Shown piece by piece: positions 33,135 to 41,604 of a stretch of DNA of 64,000 nt (its first letter is position 1; the number at the start of each line of letters is the position of its first letter). The DNA lies in the NCBI GenBank assembly GCA_947589315.1, contig CANPZE010000002.1, positions 1 to 64,000 on the forward strand, written 5' to 3'. The notes below the pieces were generated by a model. It saw only the letters and a list, made by a program, of their open reading frames with translations, was not told the origin of the DNA and did not search any database. Origin of the DNA: an uncultured Lachnospiraceae bacterium. GTDB lineage: Bacteria > Bacillota > Clostridia > Lachnospirales > Lachnospiraceae. A program made the translations under genes and the position numbers.

Positions 33135-33175
33135 TCTTAGCCTCCTGTTCCTGCTTCCCCTGCGCTTTTCTCCAT

Positions 33176-34711
33176 CTATTCATTGACAGCCGTGGCTGCA
33201 GGCTCTGGCGTAGATGGAACCGGCGTCTCTGTCTTCTTCGGCGTTGGTTTGGCCTTTGGCGTTGGTTTGGCCTTCGGCGTTGGTTTTGGCGTAGGTTTGG
33301 ATGTAGATGCAGGCTTCTTGCGCGGGGTAGAGGTTGGCTCCTCCGTAGCATCCGGCTGTTTACCCACTGTAACATACTGAGGCGAAGGGTTATAGGAGCT
33401 GGTATTCAATTGGATCCTCTCCTGCTCCTCTCCGTCCACAAGGACAATCTTCCAGAGCTTAGCCCGGTAACCTACATGCGCCGACTGAGTTACGGAGCGA
33501 TAGGACGCTGGCAGGGACGGATCCTCTGTTACCACTTCTTTCCCCGGTTCTATCGTATCTGTGATCTCAGACTCAAAACGCAGTTCCCTTCCTGCCTCCC
33601 TCTCCTCTTTTCCATAGATTTTAAAGCTCAGTATCCCTCCAGATGCATTTCCTGCAAGATAAACGGGATAATTCAAATTATTCTTAAATTTGAAATCCTT
33701 ATAGTCCCCGGCGATGGCTGCATCCCGGGATACATCTACATAGGCTACCACCATAGAGTGGGGAGAACGCTCCACCACCTCCAGCTCTGCATTGATCACC
33801 GCATTATAGAGAGTGGTAGAGACCTGGCATACGCCTCCCCCGATGCCATCCACCACTTTCCCGCTGGAATATTCCGGGGCAGACTGATACCCATTGGCCT
33901 CTGTCCTGTCTTTGATCACTTTCACTGTGGAAAATGTCTCTCCCGGATAAAGCATTGTGCCATTGATATAATTGGCCGCCGTGGAAATATTGCTGGAACG
34001 CTCCACCTGCCATGTACTGTAATTTGTACTAAAGCTGCCCAGCAGATCCGTACACTCTGCCACCTGTTCCTGGCTATATTCCGGCTCTGTCGTCTCCACA
34101 ACAGCTTTTATGGCAACCTCTTCCTGTCCGGCAGACTGGATCCCATCCCGAATTGCCTGAACAGTCTCCTCCACCTGCACCTCCCGTCCTACATGGGATT
34201 TGGTTGCCGTCAGGCTGCCATTCTTCATCTTAAGCTTAGAATTCTTCATCTTGATGTCATAGGCTCCGCAGGTTTCTTTGACAAAACGGTTCAATACCTC
34301 TTCATCGACATCTGCTTTCAATGCAAAGGAAATTTCTCCCCGTTCTGCCTTCCCAACCTCCTGGAAGCGTTTCCATAGATTTCCTTTTTTACCTATTTCC
34401 AGGGCGTCCTCCACATAGGTTTCTTCATCATAGGAAAATCCCAGCTCCTGATAGGAAGTGGCAATCTGCTCCCCGTCCACATCTATCACAACGGCCCGGC
34501 TTTCCTGCTGTCTCACAAACTCATCGATTGCCTGTGCTGCCTGTTCCCTGGACATTCCTCCCACATCAATGGAGCCGATCCGGATCCCTTCACAGATCTG
34601 GTCCGGGTCTCCAAAGCTGCCCTTTACCAACATAGTGATCAAGCCTGCAGCCACTACGATAACAACACAGCCCGCAATAAAAACGCCGGTTAATATTCTA
34701 TTCTTCTTCAT
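33176..34711 (-). CDS. VanW-family protein with peptidoglycan-binding-like domain
   Basis: 511 residues. N-terminal membrane anchor (GVFIAGCVVIVVAAGLITML), a PG_binding_4-like region (about 50-210: SIDVGGMSREQAAQAIDEFV), and the VanW domain (about 225-360) with FSTNYST, ISTAANYINGTMLYPGETFS, GGGVCQVSTTLYNAV and SPHSMVVAYVDVSRDAAIAGDYKDF. A G5-like segment follows, and the end is a Lys/Thr/Pro tail with KPTPKA repeats. VanW is linked to some vancomycin-resistance clusters, but such proteins are common in susceptible Clostridia and no other van gene is here. The enzymatic role is unknown; it is probably a cell-wall protein. Confidence 0.85.
   Translation of the reverse strand: MKKNRILTGVFIAGCVVIVVAAGLITMLVKGSFGDPDQICEGIRIGSIDVGGMSREQAAQAIDEFVRQQESRAVVIDVDGEQIATSYQELGFSYDEETYVEDALEIGKKGNLWKRFQEVGKAERGEISFALKADVDEEVLNRFVKETCGAYDIKMKNSKLKMKNGSLTATKSHVGREVQVEETVQAIRDGIQSAGQEEVAIKAVVETTEPEYSQEQVAECTDLLGSFSTNYSTWQVERSSNISTAANYINGTMLYPGETFSTVKVIKDRTEANGYQSAPEYSSGKVVDGIGGGVCQVSTTLYNAVINAELEVVERSPHSMVVAYVDVSRDAAIAGDYKDFKFKNNLNYPVYLAGNASGGILSFKIYGKEEREAGRELRFESEITDTIEPGKEVVTEDPSLPASYRSVTQSAHVGYRAKLWKIVLVDGEEQERIQLNTSSYNPSPQYVTVGKQPDATEEPTSTPRKKPASTSKPTPKPTPKAKPTPKAKPTPKKTETPVPSTPEPAATAVNE
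33240..33293 (-). repeat. 18-bp tandem repeat encoding KPTPKA units
   Basis: Three consecutive 18-bp units (plus-strand GGCGTTGGTTTGGCCTTT), the third diverged, encode the KPTPKAKPTPKAKPTPK part of the VanW protein tail. Repeat number is likely to vary between strains by slippage. Confidence 0.8.
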
Positions 34712-34901
34712 GTTAATCCCTCACTCTTTATGCCGCATCAAATGCATATCATTCAAAACCGTCTCTTGATGTAATAAAGCACATAGTTAATTTTAGCATA
34801 TCAGACACAATTCGCAAGTCAAAGATTGCTATTGGATTTGACAATTTTTCGTATATTCTGTATAGTCATTATAGTTTTTCGGAGCGTTCCTGTTGGGAGT
34901 A

Positions 34902-34935
34902 TAAAAGGCGGCAGTCCGCTCCCGGTCCGCCGCCT
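34902..34935 (-). terminator. Terminator after the 34-residue peptide gene
   Basis: Minus strand arms AGGCGGC and GCCGCCT enclose a GC-rich loop and are followed by TTTTAT. This lies 22 bp after the stop of the small peptide gene and separates it from the VanW operon. Confidence 0.6.
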
Positions 34936-34956
34936 GATATGACTGGCTGGTATGTG

Positions 34957-35061
34957 CTATATGATACTGCCTAATACCATGGGAATGACCATCGCCAAGA
35001 CCAGTATGATGCAAATGACCATAGCGACTTTTTGCTGGTTTTTTTTATTAAATAAATTCAT
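34957..35061 (-). CDS. 34-residue single-helix membrane peptide
   Basis: Absent from the ORF track because of its size. Minus strand: GGAGG, 5 nt, then ATG encoding MNLFNKKNQQKVAMVICIIL..., a basic head followed by one strongly hydrophobic helix (VAMVICIILVLAMVIPMVLGSII), then stop and a terminator. A strong ribosome-binding site, a Lys-rich cytosolic end and its own terminator argue for a real gene. Very short membrane proteins of this shape occur across Firmicutes, but I cannot name a function. Confidence 0.7.
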   Translation of the reverse strand: MNLFNKKNQQKVAMVICIILVLAMVIPMVLGSII

Positions 35062-35117
35062 ATTAACCTCCAATCTGCTGAAAATGTTTGTTTATAATCT
35101 AGGAAGGATGATATCCC

Positions 35118-35732
35118 ATGCCTGTATTTTTGATATGTTTTATTGTATTCATAATATGGATCCGCGTCAAGACCAAACAGGAAGACAAGAGGAGCTCTAC
35201 CTGGGATGAAAATTTCTGGAAACGCGAGAGCGAGGCCAATTTCGTCCGGAAAAAGGATATCTCCCAGTTAGATTATCTAACAGTCCCGGAAGGCGCCCTG
35301 CCCTTTTCTCCTACCGCAGAGGGCAGAGAACAGAAGCTGCAGGAAACGGTCCGGGAATTGTCCGGCCGAAAGATGATCGATCTGTCCGGCCTGTCCAACA
35401 CAGATATCAAAATGACCTATGGGACGGCAAATTTTGAAACCCTCTCTGCCTATGATCAAAACTATACTCTGTTTCTCCGCTCCCTGAACCAGTGGGGCTG
35501 TTATCTTGCCAGAGAAGCCCAGGGACAGCAGGAACGGGCCAGAAAGATTTTGGAATATGGGATCCTGCTGGGCAGTGATATCCGGGATACCTACCAATGC
35601 CTGGCAGAGATTTACCGGGATAATGACGAGATAGAGAAAATACAGCAGCTGATCGACCATGTACAGGATTCGGACTTTTTCTTAAAAGATGCGATCTTAC
35701 GGCAGCTGGCCATCATACTGCAAAATTATTGA
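35118..35732 (+). CDS. Membrane-anchored hypothetical protein
   Basis: 204 residues. An N-terminal helix (PVFLICFIVFIIWIRVK) is followed by a Lys/Glu-rich stretch (TKQEDKRSSTWDENFWKRE) and a helical soluble domain in the cytosol, with helices that look TPR-like towards the end (RARKILEYGILLGSDIRDTYQCLAEIYRDNDEIEKIQQLI). I do not recognise a named family. AGGAAGGATG lies upstream of the start. It is divergent from the 34-residue membrane peptide gene, with only 56 bp between the starts. Confidence 0.6.
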   Translation: MPVFLICFIVFIIWIRVKTKQEDKRSSTWDENFWKRESEANFVRKKDISQLDYLTVPEGALPFSPTAEGREQKLQETVRELSGRKMIDLSGLSNTDIKMTYGTANFETLSAYDQNYTLFLRSLNQWGCYLAREAQGQQERARKILEYGILLGSDIRDTYQCLAEIYRDNDEIEKIQQLIDHVQDSDFFLKDAILRQLAIILQNY

Positions 35733-35758
35733 AATCAAAGGCGGGTGACGCGATCGGT

Positions 35759-35989
35759 CTATTCATGCCAGGGGGCGTTTTTATCTAATACCGGAGGCGC
35801 CGCACGGAAAAAATGGCATTCCTCCTCCTGCTGGCACATCCCCTGCAGGGCATGGCGGCATCCCATCCTGCTCTTATAATATTCCTGCGCCACCCCTTCC
35901 TGCTGAAGGGGCTCGTATTCTACCGGCATCAGGCAGTGATAGCCGTCTACCGGGCAAAAGCCCTCCACCAGCCAGATCTTATGCTCCAT
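35759..35989 (-). CDS. Small cysteine-containing hypothetical protein
   Basis: 76 residues; AGGAGGAAGAT precedes the ATG. It has five Cys (GFCPVDGYHC, MGCRHALQGMC, EECHFF) and several His, consistent with a small metal site, but no family is recognised. It lies 45 bp after the gene for another small hypothetical and is probably co-transcribed with it. Confidence 0.55.
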   Translation of the reverse strand: MEHKIWLVEGFCPVDGYHCLMPVEYEPLQQEGVAQEYYKSRMGCRHALQGMCQQEEECHFFRAAPPVLDKNAPWHE

Positions 35990-36034
35990 ATCTTCCTCCT
36001 CGCAATAGATATCCCAACGGATAAAACATCTGTA

Positions 36035-36358
36035 TCAGAATACTCCCAGATAAGGATCCTTCCAGGCCTGCTGCCATCGCTCCTGCCCTTCCTCATACTC
36101 ATGGCATAGCCAGCCATATACCTGGTCCAGCCCCTCTTCTGAATAGGGGAAATCTTCTGTCTTCTTTTCCTCCTGAGGCGTCTTTTCAAAACAAAAAGGC
36201 TCCGGCCATACGGTTGCCCGCAGCACGGCGTCCCCATCCTCTGCCTCCTGGTACTGCTGCACCTGATACCGCATTCCTTGAAAGCTTGCTTTGAGCACCG
36301 CCTTTTTGTTATAAAAGGATTTGATATCATAAAGAGATTTTCTTTGATTCACTGCCAT
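36035..36358 (-). CDS. Small conserved hypothetical protein
   Basis: The track begins at 36406; AAGGGTGGT before the ATG at 36358 (MAVNQRKSLYDIKSFYNKK) supports a 107-residue protein. It is soluble, with LRATVWPEPFCFEKTP in the middle and an acidic end (DQVYGWLCHEYEEGQERWQQAW). I recall similar short proteins in Lachnospiraceae, without a function. The other frame listed at 35947-36330 is a shadow. A TATAAT with a weak -35 (minus, about 36409-36437) may be its promoter. Confidence 0.6.
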   Translation of the reverse strand: MAVNQRKSLYDIKSFYNKKAVLKASFQGMRYQVQQYQEAEDGDAVLRATVWPEPFCFEKTPQEEKKTEDFPYSEEGLDQVYGWLCHEYEEGQERWQQAWKDPYLGVF

Positions 36359-36433
36359 ACCACCCTTATCTTTATTTTCAAGGTGAGAAAAACACTTTCC
36401 CCTCACACATTATAGCACAATATGGCCAAGGCG

Positions 36434-36688
36434 TCACTTCTGAAAGCCAAACAACCCCTTTTTCTTATATGTATCTTTACCCACAGACAGAACCCGATAC
36501 CCTGTCTTGCCGATAACTTCACAGATCTTCTCCTGGTCAAGATCCGTGTCTGTGAGAATAACCGCTTCCCCTTTCCGGTGGGAGGAGGTAACCTTCTTCA
36601 CCGGAAAGACTCTGCGGATGGCATCGTTTACGTGGCTTTCACACATGCCGCACATCATACCGTCAATTTTTACCGTAATCCTGAACAT
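36434..36688 (-). CDS. HMA-type heavy-metal-binding protein
   Basis: 84 residues with the ferredoxin-like HMA fold: VKIDGMMCGMCESHVNDAIRR carries the metal-binding CxxC (MCGMC), and the second half has ITGK-type turn IGKTGYRVLSV. Such domains bind Cu(I) or similar soft metals as chaperones (CopZ) or as parts of transport loci. The tail (KDTYKKKGLFGFQK) is basic. No P-type ATPase is adjacent, so the partner is elsewhere. It has its own near-consensus promoter with an operator-like palindrome at the start site, which points to metal-responsive control. Confidence 0.85.
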   Translation of the reverse strand: MFRITVKIDGMMCGMCESHVNDAIRRVFPVKKVTSSHRKGEAVILTDTDLDQEKICEVIGKTGYRVLSVGKDTYKKKGLFGFQK

Positions 36689-36715
36689 CTTCCCTTCCTC
36701 CTGTTCTTCTCTGTG

Positions 36716-36768
36716 GTTAGTGTTTGCTAACTACAGTTAATTGTATCTTATTATCAGCCTCCTGTCAA
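36716..36768 (-). promoter_or_regulatory. Promoter and palindromic operator of the HMA protein gene
   Basis: Minus strand TTGACA (36763-36768), 17-bp spacer, TACAAT (36740-36745). Immediately downstream, GTTAG-TGTTTG-CTAAC (36716-36731) is an inverted repeat covering the expected transcription start, 28-43 nt before the start codon. Its shape resembles operators of DtxR/Fur-class metal regulators, but the regulator is not identified. Confidence 0.65.
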
Positions 36769-36834
36769 ACTCTCTTGTGGTTTTCTTCCAGTTATCGTAT
36801 AATGATTCTATCTTTTATGCAGAAATGAGGTACC

Positions 36835-38373
36835 ATGATGAACAGACTTAAGACAGATTCTTTTTTTACAATGACCGGAATAAAACAGATTGCTGTCTTA
36901 CTATGTAAAATCCTATTTTTACTGTGTATAGCCTTTGTATCCTTTCAGGTATTTTTCTGCAATGATGCCTATGACTACAATAAGCTGCTCCTGTTGGGGA
37001 TTGCCGCTGCCGGCCTTCTTTTACTTGCTCTGGCCTATAAGCTGGCGGCGCCGAGAAAAGCGATCTTAGAACGGTATTTTTCCTTCGTGCTGGGAGGCTA
37101 TCTGTTGGTCATGTTTATCCTGGAGGTGGCTTTCGGACTCCGCCTGCGCTTTACTCCCGTTTTTGATATGGGAGCTGTTTACGATGGAGCGATTACCTGG
37201 GTAGATACCGGCGCTATTGAACCTTACCGGGAATATTTTCATTATTTTCCCAATAACCTTGGCCTTCTGACATTGCTCAAGATAGTCTTTTCCCTGGGGA
37301 AGGCCCTTGGAATCACAGATTACTTCCTGTTGGGGATCCTGCTGGGCGCCTTGTCCCTCTGCCTTATGATGTTCTCTGTCTTCATGATCTGTCGAAAACT
37401 ATTGGGGGCAGATTATACGATCGTGGCCATGGTCCTGACAGCCTTATGCTTTCCCTTATATTTTTCGGCTGCCGCCTTCTACTCTGATGTTATGTCAATG
37501 GCTGCGCCCCCTTTGTTTTATCTGCTTTACCTCTACTCCCGGGAGGCTTCCTCCTGGCAAAAACGCCTGGCCCTTTATCTGGGCATGGCCCTTGTAGCAG
37601 GGATTGGCATGGAGATTAAATTTACGGTACTGATCATTGTAATCGCTGCCGGGATTGAGATGCTGCTTTCGGAAGATATCCGCCGCCTGCTTGCCATGGC
37701 GGCCATACATGTGGCTGTGATCGCCGCTATCTTTGGAATAACCAACCGTATCTTTTATCCCAGCCTTTTAGACAAGGAACAGGCAAGGCTGCAGAACACG
37801 CCAATTTATCACTGGATCATGATGGGCGCCAAAGGAAATGGCAGCTATAATCCCGAGGATTACGAGTTTACCCGCTCCTTTTCCGACCCGGAACAGAGGG
37901 ATGAAGCATTAAAACAAGAGATTGTAAAACGATACTCCCAAATGGGCCTATCCGGATATTGGGACTTATTAAAAAAGAAAACCGTAACCGCCCTTGGGGA
38001 CGGTACCTATGCTATCTCTGATTTTCTGGATGACGGTCCTGTCAACGAGACCTCCCTGCATGACTATATCCTATACAGCAGCCCCAAATACGGCAGTTAC
38101 CGTACCCTGTGCCAGGGGAGTTACCTTCTGGTCTTACTACTTATGCTGACAGGAGGCATTGGAAGCCTGCTTGCCGGGTTGAAACGGGAGCGCCAGGAAC
38201 ATAAGGGCAGGGATTCCATCATTCCTCCCCTGGCTTTTCTGGGGCTTTGGATGTTTTTAATGTTATGGGAGACCTCCGGCAGGTACTTCTCCAATTACAT
38301 TTCCATTCTTCTGCTATGCGCCGTATGGGGAACTGCTTATCTGGGAAGGCTGCTTACGCCAACCCAAAAATAA
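36835..38373 (+). CDS. Polytopic membrane protein, glycosyltransferase 39-like
   Basis: 512 residues with about ten membrane helices. The first large loop has FDMGAVYDGAITWVDTG followed by YFHYFPNNLGLLTLLKI, which resembles the acidic and H.P.. motifs of GT-C enzymes of the GT39/PMT type that use lipid-linked sugars. It is therefore a candidate transferase for cell-surface glycans; donor and acceptor are unknown. The start is ATGATG; the second ATG (36838) is better spaced from GAGG. It is 25 bp upstream of the purine nucleoside phosphorylase gene without an evident functional link. Confidence 0.65.
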   Translation: MMNRLKTDSFFTMTGIKQIAVLLCKILFLLCIAFVSFQVFFCNDAYDYNKLLLLGIAAAGLLLLALAYKLAAPRKAILERYFSFVLGGYLLVMFILEVAFGLRLRFTPVFDMGAVYDGAITWVDTGAIEPYREYFHYFPNNLGLLTLLKIVFSLGKALGITDYFLLGILLGALSLCLMMFSVFMICRKLLGADYTIVAMVLTALCFPLYFSAAAFYSDVMSMAAPPLFYLLYLYSREASSWQKRLALYLGMALVAGIGMEIKFTVLIIVIAAGIEMLLSEDIRRLLAMAAIHVAVIAAIFGITNRIFYPSLLDKEQARLQNTPIYHWIMMGAKGNGSYNPEDYEFTRSFSDPEQRDEALKQEIVKRYSQMGLSGYWDLLKKKTVTALGDGTYAISDFLDDGPVNETSLHDYILYSSPKYGSYRTLCQGSYLLVLLLMLTGGIGSLLAGLKRERQEHKGRDSIIPPLAFLGLWMFLMLWETSGRYFSNYISILLLCAVWGTAYLGRLLTPTQK

Positions 38374-38398
38374 ATCATGAACAAAAGGAGATTATTCT

Positions 38399-39235
38399 AT
38401 GAACCCAATTTATGAAAAATTAATGAAATGCTACGAATGCTTTCAGCAAAAAATTCATTTTACGCCGCAAGTGGCTTTAATCCTCGGCTCGGGCCTGGGC
38501 GACTATGCCAGGGATATTCAAGTAGAGGCGGAGCTGGATTACCGCGATATTGATGGCTTTCCTGTATCCACAGTTCCCGGACACCAGGGGAAATATATTT
38601 TCGGATACGTAGGAAACGTACCTGTGGTCTGCATGCAGGGACGTGTCCACTATTACGAAGGATATGAGATCAGCGATGTGGTCCTGCCCATCCGCCTTAT
38701 GAAATTAATGGGAGCCCAGGTCCTGTTTCTGACCAACGCTTCCGGCGGCCTGAATACCAATTTCCATGCAGGGGATTTTATGATGATCACCGACCAGATT
38801 GCTAATTTTGTCCCTTCTCCCCTGATCGGCCCTAATATAGAAGAACTGGGGGTGCGTTTTCCTGACATGAGCCACATCTACGATCAAGCTCTGCAGCAGA
38901 TCCTCCGGAATACGGCCCGGCAATTAGCCATTCCTCTCCAGGAGGGAGTATATATCCAGCTCACCGGGCCCAATTATGAATCTCCGGCAGAGGTACGTAT
39001 GTGCCAGCGCCTGGGAGGAGATGCGGTAGGCATGAGCACTGCCTGCGAGGCTATTGCCGCCAACCATATGGGAATGCAGATCTGCGGCATTTCCTGTATT
39101 TCCAATATGGGCTGCGGCATTACCGATAAACCGCTGACCCATCAGGAGGTCCAGGAGACAGCGGACCGGGTGGCCCCCCTATTCAAAAAGCTGGTCACAC
39201 AATGCATTATAAATATCGGTGATTCTTTAGACTGA
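38399..39235 (+). CDS. Purine-nucleoside phosphorylase (trimeric, PNP/MTAP family)
   Basis: 278 residues. Splits purine nucleosides with phosphate into base and ribose 1-phosphate. The family motifs ILGSGLGDYA (phosphate Ser), VPGHQGKYIFG, QGRVHYYEGY (His), LTNASGGLN, QLTGPNYESPAEVRM (Glu) and VGMSTACEAIAANHMG are present. Length and motifs indicate the trimeric family 2 (PunA type), not the hexameric DeoD. AAAAGGAG before the ATG. It is followed at 31 bp by a deaminase of purine nucleosides, so the pair form a salvage unit. Confidence 0.94.
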   Translation: MNPIYEKLMKCYECFQQKIHFTPQVALILGSGLGDYARDIQVEAELDYRDIDGFPVSTVPGHQGKYIFGYVGNVPVVCMQGRVHYYEGYEISDVVLPIRLMKLMGAQVLFLTNASGGLNTNFHAGDFMMITDQIANFVPSPLIGPNIEELGVRFPDMSHIYDQALQQILRNTARQLAIPLQEGVYIQLTGPNYESPAEVRMCQRLGGDAVGMSTACEAIAANHMGMQICGISCISNMGCGITDKPLTHQEVQETADRVAPLFKKLVTQCIINIGDSLD

Positions 39236-39266
39236 CCAACATAGAAAATAGAAATGAGAGGATAAG

Positions 39267-40607
39267 ATGAAAACACGAATTTTTAACGCCAGGATCCTTA
39301 CTATGGCAGACAGCAGACAGCAGACGACAGCAGATAGAAAAGCCCGCCCGGACAGCCTCCCTCCTGCTGACCCGGAGATCTTTCCGGGGGAGCTGCAGAT
39401 CGAGGACGATATCATTTCCTATGTGGGCCCATCAGCAGAGGAACCCCAGGAAATACACTGGGACAGGGAAATTGATGCACAGGGCAATCTGGTGATGCCA
39501 GGTTTTAAAAATGCCCACACCCATTCCGCCATGACCTTTCTTCGTTCCTGCGCCGATGACCTGCCCCTGCAGGAATGGCTGCAGCAGCAGGTATTCCCCC
39601 GGGAGGCCCGGCTGACGCCAGAAGCCGTGTACTGGTTCAGCCGGCTGGCTATTATGGAATACCTTACCAGTGGGATCACAGCCAATTTCGATATGTATAT
39701 GAAAAACCAGGCCATTGCCAAAGCATCCATAGATTCCGGTTTCCGTACCGTTCTGTGTGGCAGCATCAATGATTTTGGGGGAACTGTAGAGGAAATAGAA
39801 CAGGAGTACCTTCATTTCAATAATCTCCATGGACTGATCTCCTATCAGCTGGGATTCCATGCAGAATATACGACCTCCCCGGCCATCCTCCAGGGTATCG
39901 CTGCCCTGGCGCACAAATACCAGGCTCCTGTCTACACCCACAATTCAGAGACCCGGAAAGAGGTAGCCGAATGTTTGGAACGGGATCAGAAGACCCCCAC
40001 AGCCTATCTGGACAGCCTGGATATGTTCGACTATGGCGGCGGCGGATTCCACTGCGTCCATATGACAGAAGAGGATCTGGAAATATGCAGAGAGAAAAAA
40101 ATCTGGGTGATCACCAACCCAGCTTCTAATACGAAACTTGCCAGTGGCATCGCCCCTATCACCCAGATGGCAGAAATGGGGATCCAGCTTGCCATTGGCA
40201 CAGACGGCCCTGCCAGCAATAACTGCCTGGATATGTTCCGGGAAATGTTCCTGGCCACCGGCCTGCAGAAGCTCCTTCTGGATAATGCCGCCGCCATGGA
40301 CGCCAACGAGGTCCTGTCTATGGCCTGCGTAGGCGGGGCGCGGGCTATGGGCCTGACAGACTGCGATGCCCTCGAGGCCGGCAAGAAGGCCGATCTGATC
40401 CTGTTAGACCTTCACCGTCCTAACATGCAGCCCCTGCACTCAATCTCCAAGAACCTGGTATACAGCGGCAGTAAGGAAAATGTAAAAATGACCATGGTGG
40501 ACGGACAGATCCTATACGAAAACGGACAGTTCCATATCGGCGTGGACCCGGAAGAGGTCTATGCAAAAGTGGCAGAACACACAGAAAACATCTTCCGGGC
40601 CAAATAA
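39267..40607 (+). CDS. Amidohydrolase, MtaD/SAH deaminase type
   Basis: 446 residues of the amidohydrolase barrel. Metal ligands: HTHSAMTFLRS (HxH), a His in LGFHAEYTTSPA, HNSETRKEV, and the Asp in GTDGPASNNCLDMF. The pattern fits 5-methylthioadenosine/S-adenosylhomocysteine deaminases. An insert of about 25 hydrophilic residues (RQQTTADRKARPDSLPPADP) near the N-terminus is unusual. Next to a purine nucleoside phosphorylase it would provide inosine-type substrates; this coupling is inferred. Confidence 0.88.
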   Translation: MKTRIFNARILTMADSRQQTTADRKARPDSLPPADPEIFPGELQIEDDIISYVGPSAEEPQEIHWDREIDAQGNLVMPGFKNAHTHSAMTFLRSCADDLPLQEWLQQQVFPREARLTPEAVYWFSRLAIMEYLTSGITANFDMYMKNQAIAKASIDSGFRTVLCGSINDFGGTVEEIEQEYLHFNNLHGLISYQLGFHAEYTTSPAILQGIAALAHKYQAPVYTHNSETRKEVAECLERDQKTPTAYLDSLDMFDYGGGGFHCVHMTEEDLEICREKKIWVITNPASNTKLASGIAPITQMAEMGIQLAIGTDGPASNNCLDMFREMFLATGLQKLLLDNAAAMDANEVLSMACVGGARAMGLTDCDALEAGKKADLILLDLHRPNMQPLHSISKNLVYSGSKENVKMTMVDGQILYENGQFHIGVDPEEVYAKVAEHTENIFRAK

Positions 40608-40617
40608 GAGAGGCTTC

Positions 40618-41559
40618 CTACAGGATACGCTTCTTTCTCAGGAAGGCAAAAAGCAGGCCACAGATAGAAATCGTAATCAATGCAATGATCAGGAAACCGT
40701 GGGCAGTACGGGCCAAAGGGACCCAGTCGCTGTCCACGTTCATTCCGTAAAAGCCAGAAATGATGGTGGGAATACCCATGACCAGCGTAATGGAGGTCAG
40801 ATATTTCATCACATTGTTCAGCCGGTTATTGATCACAGAGGAAAGAAGCTCCCGCGTACCATTGATGATATCCCGGTATATGGAGGTCATCTCAATCGCC
40901 TGATGGTTCTCCACGATGACATCCTCCAGCAGATCCTTATCCTCAGGATATTGCTCCAGCCGCCGATACCGGGTCAGACGGTCCAGCACTACCCCATTCG
41001 CCCGCAGAGAGGTGGCAAAATACACCAGTGTAGACTCCAGCGCATGAAGATCGATCAAGTCGATATCTTCCGTATCCCCTTCAATCCGTTCCTCAATCTC
41101 CGTCCGTTTCTTGTCAATGATCCGCAGATCGCTCTGGTATAACGTAGAGATGCGGAACAGGATCTGATACACAAAGCGCAGTTTTTTCTTGGTACTGAAT
41201 TCCTTGACACGGTTGTGGATAAATCCCTGAAGCACAGGGGTATCTTCCGTACACACCGTTATGATATTCTCCTGGGTCAATATAATACCAAGAGGGATCG
41301 TTGTGTACGCCTCTTTCTCCATACGGATCTCTACCGTAGGGATATCCACCAGAATCATAGTATATCCGTCTTCCAGTTCGATACGGGAACTCTCCTCATC
41401 ATCCATTGCCGCCAGCAGATCCTGCACATCGATCCCCAGCTTATGGGCAATGATCTCTCCCTCTGAGATATCCGGATGTATCATAGCAACCCAGACGCCG
41501 TCGGAAATCCCTTCCTCTTCATGAATTTTCCTGTCATCGGTACGGTAATATTTTATCAT
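40618..41559 (-). CDS. corA: CorA-family divalent cation transporter
   Basis: 313 residues. A large acidic cytosolic domain is followed by two C-terminal helices, the first ending in the YGMNVDS signature of CorA/MgtE-like Mg2+ channels (about residue 275). Residues KKTEIEERIEGDTEDIDLIDL are typical of the long stalk helix. It transports Mg2+ (or Co2+/Ni2+). GGGGGA precedes the start. It is 45 bp after mscS on the same strand; both would act in ion and osmotic balance. Confidence 0.9.
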   Translation of the reverse strand: MIKYYRTDDRKIHEEEGISDGVWVAMIHPDISEGEIIAHKLGIDVQDLLAAMDDEESSRIELEDGYTMILVDIPTVEIRMEKEAYTTIPLGIILTQENIITVCTEDTPVLQGFIHNRVKEFSTKKKLRFVYQILFRISTLYQSDLRIIDKKRTEIEERIEGDTEDIDLIDLHALESTLVYFATSLRANGVVLDRLTRYRRLEQYPEDKDLLEDVIVENHQAIEMTSIYRDIINGTRELLSSVINNRLNNVMKYLTSITLVMGIPTIISGFYGMNVDSDWVPLARTAHGFLIIALITISICGLLFAFLRKKRIL

Positions 41560-41604
41560 GACTATCCCCCAAATTCTCCCATTTATGCCGCCACGCCGGC
41601 GATC

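Noticed and set aside
33410-34378. 322-residue plus-strand ORF
   Set aside because: Antisense shadow of the VanW gene.
33176-34711. Possible vancomycin-resistance locus because of VanW
   Set aside because: No vanA/H/X/R/S-like genes nearby; VanW-domain proteins are common in susceptible Clostridia.
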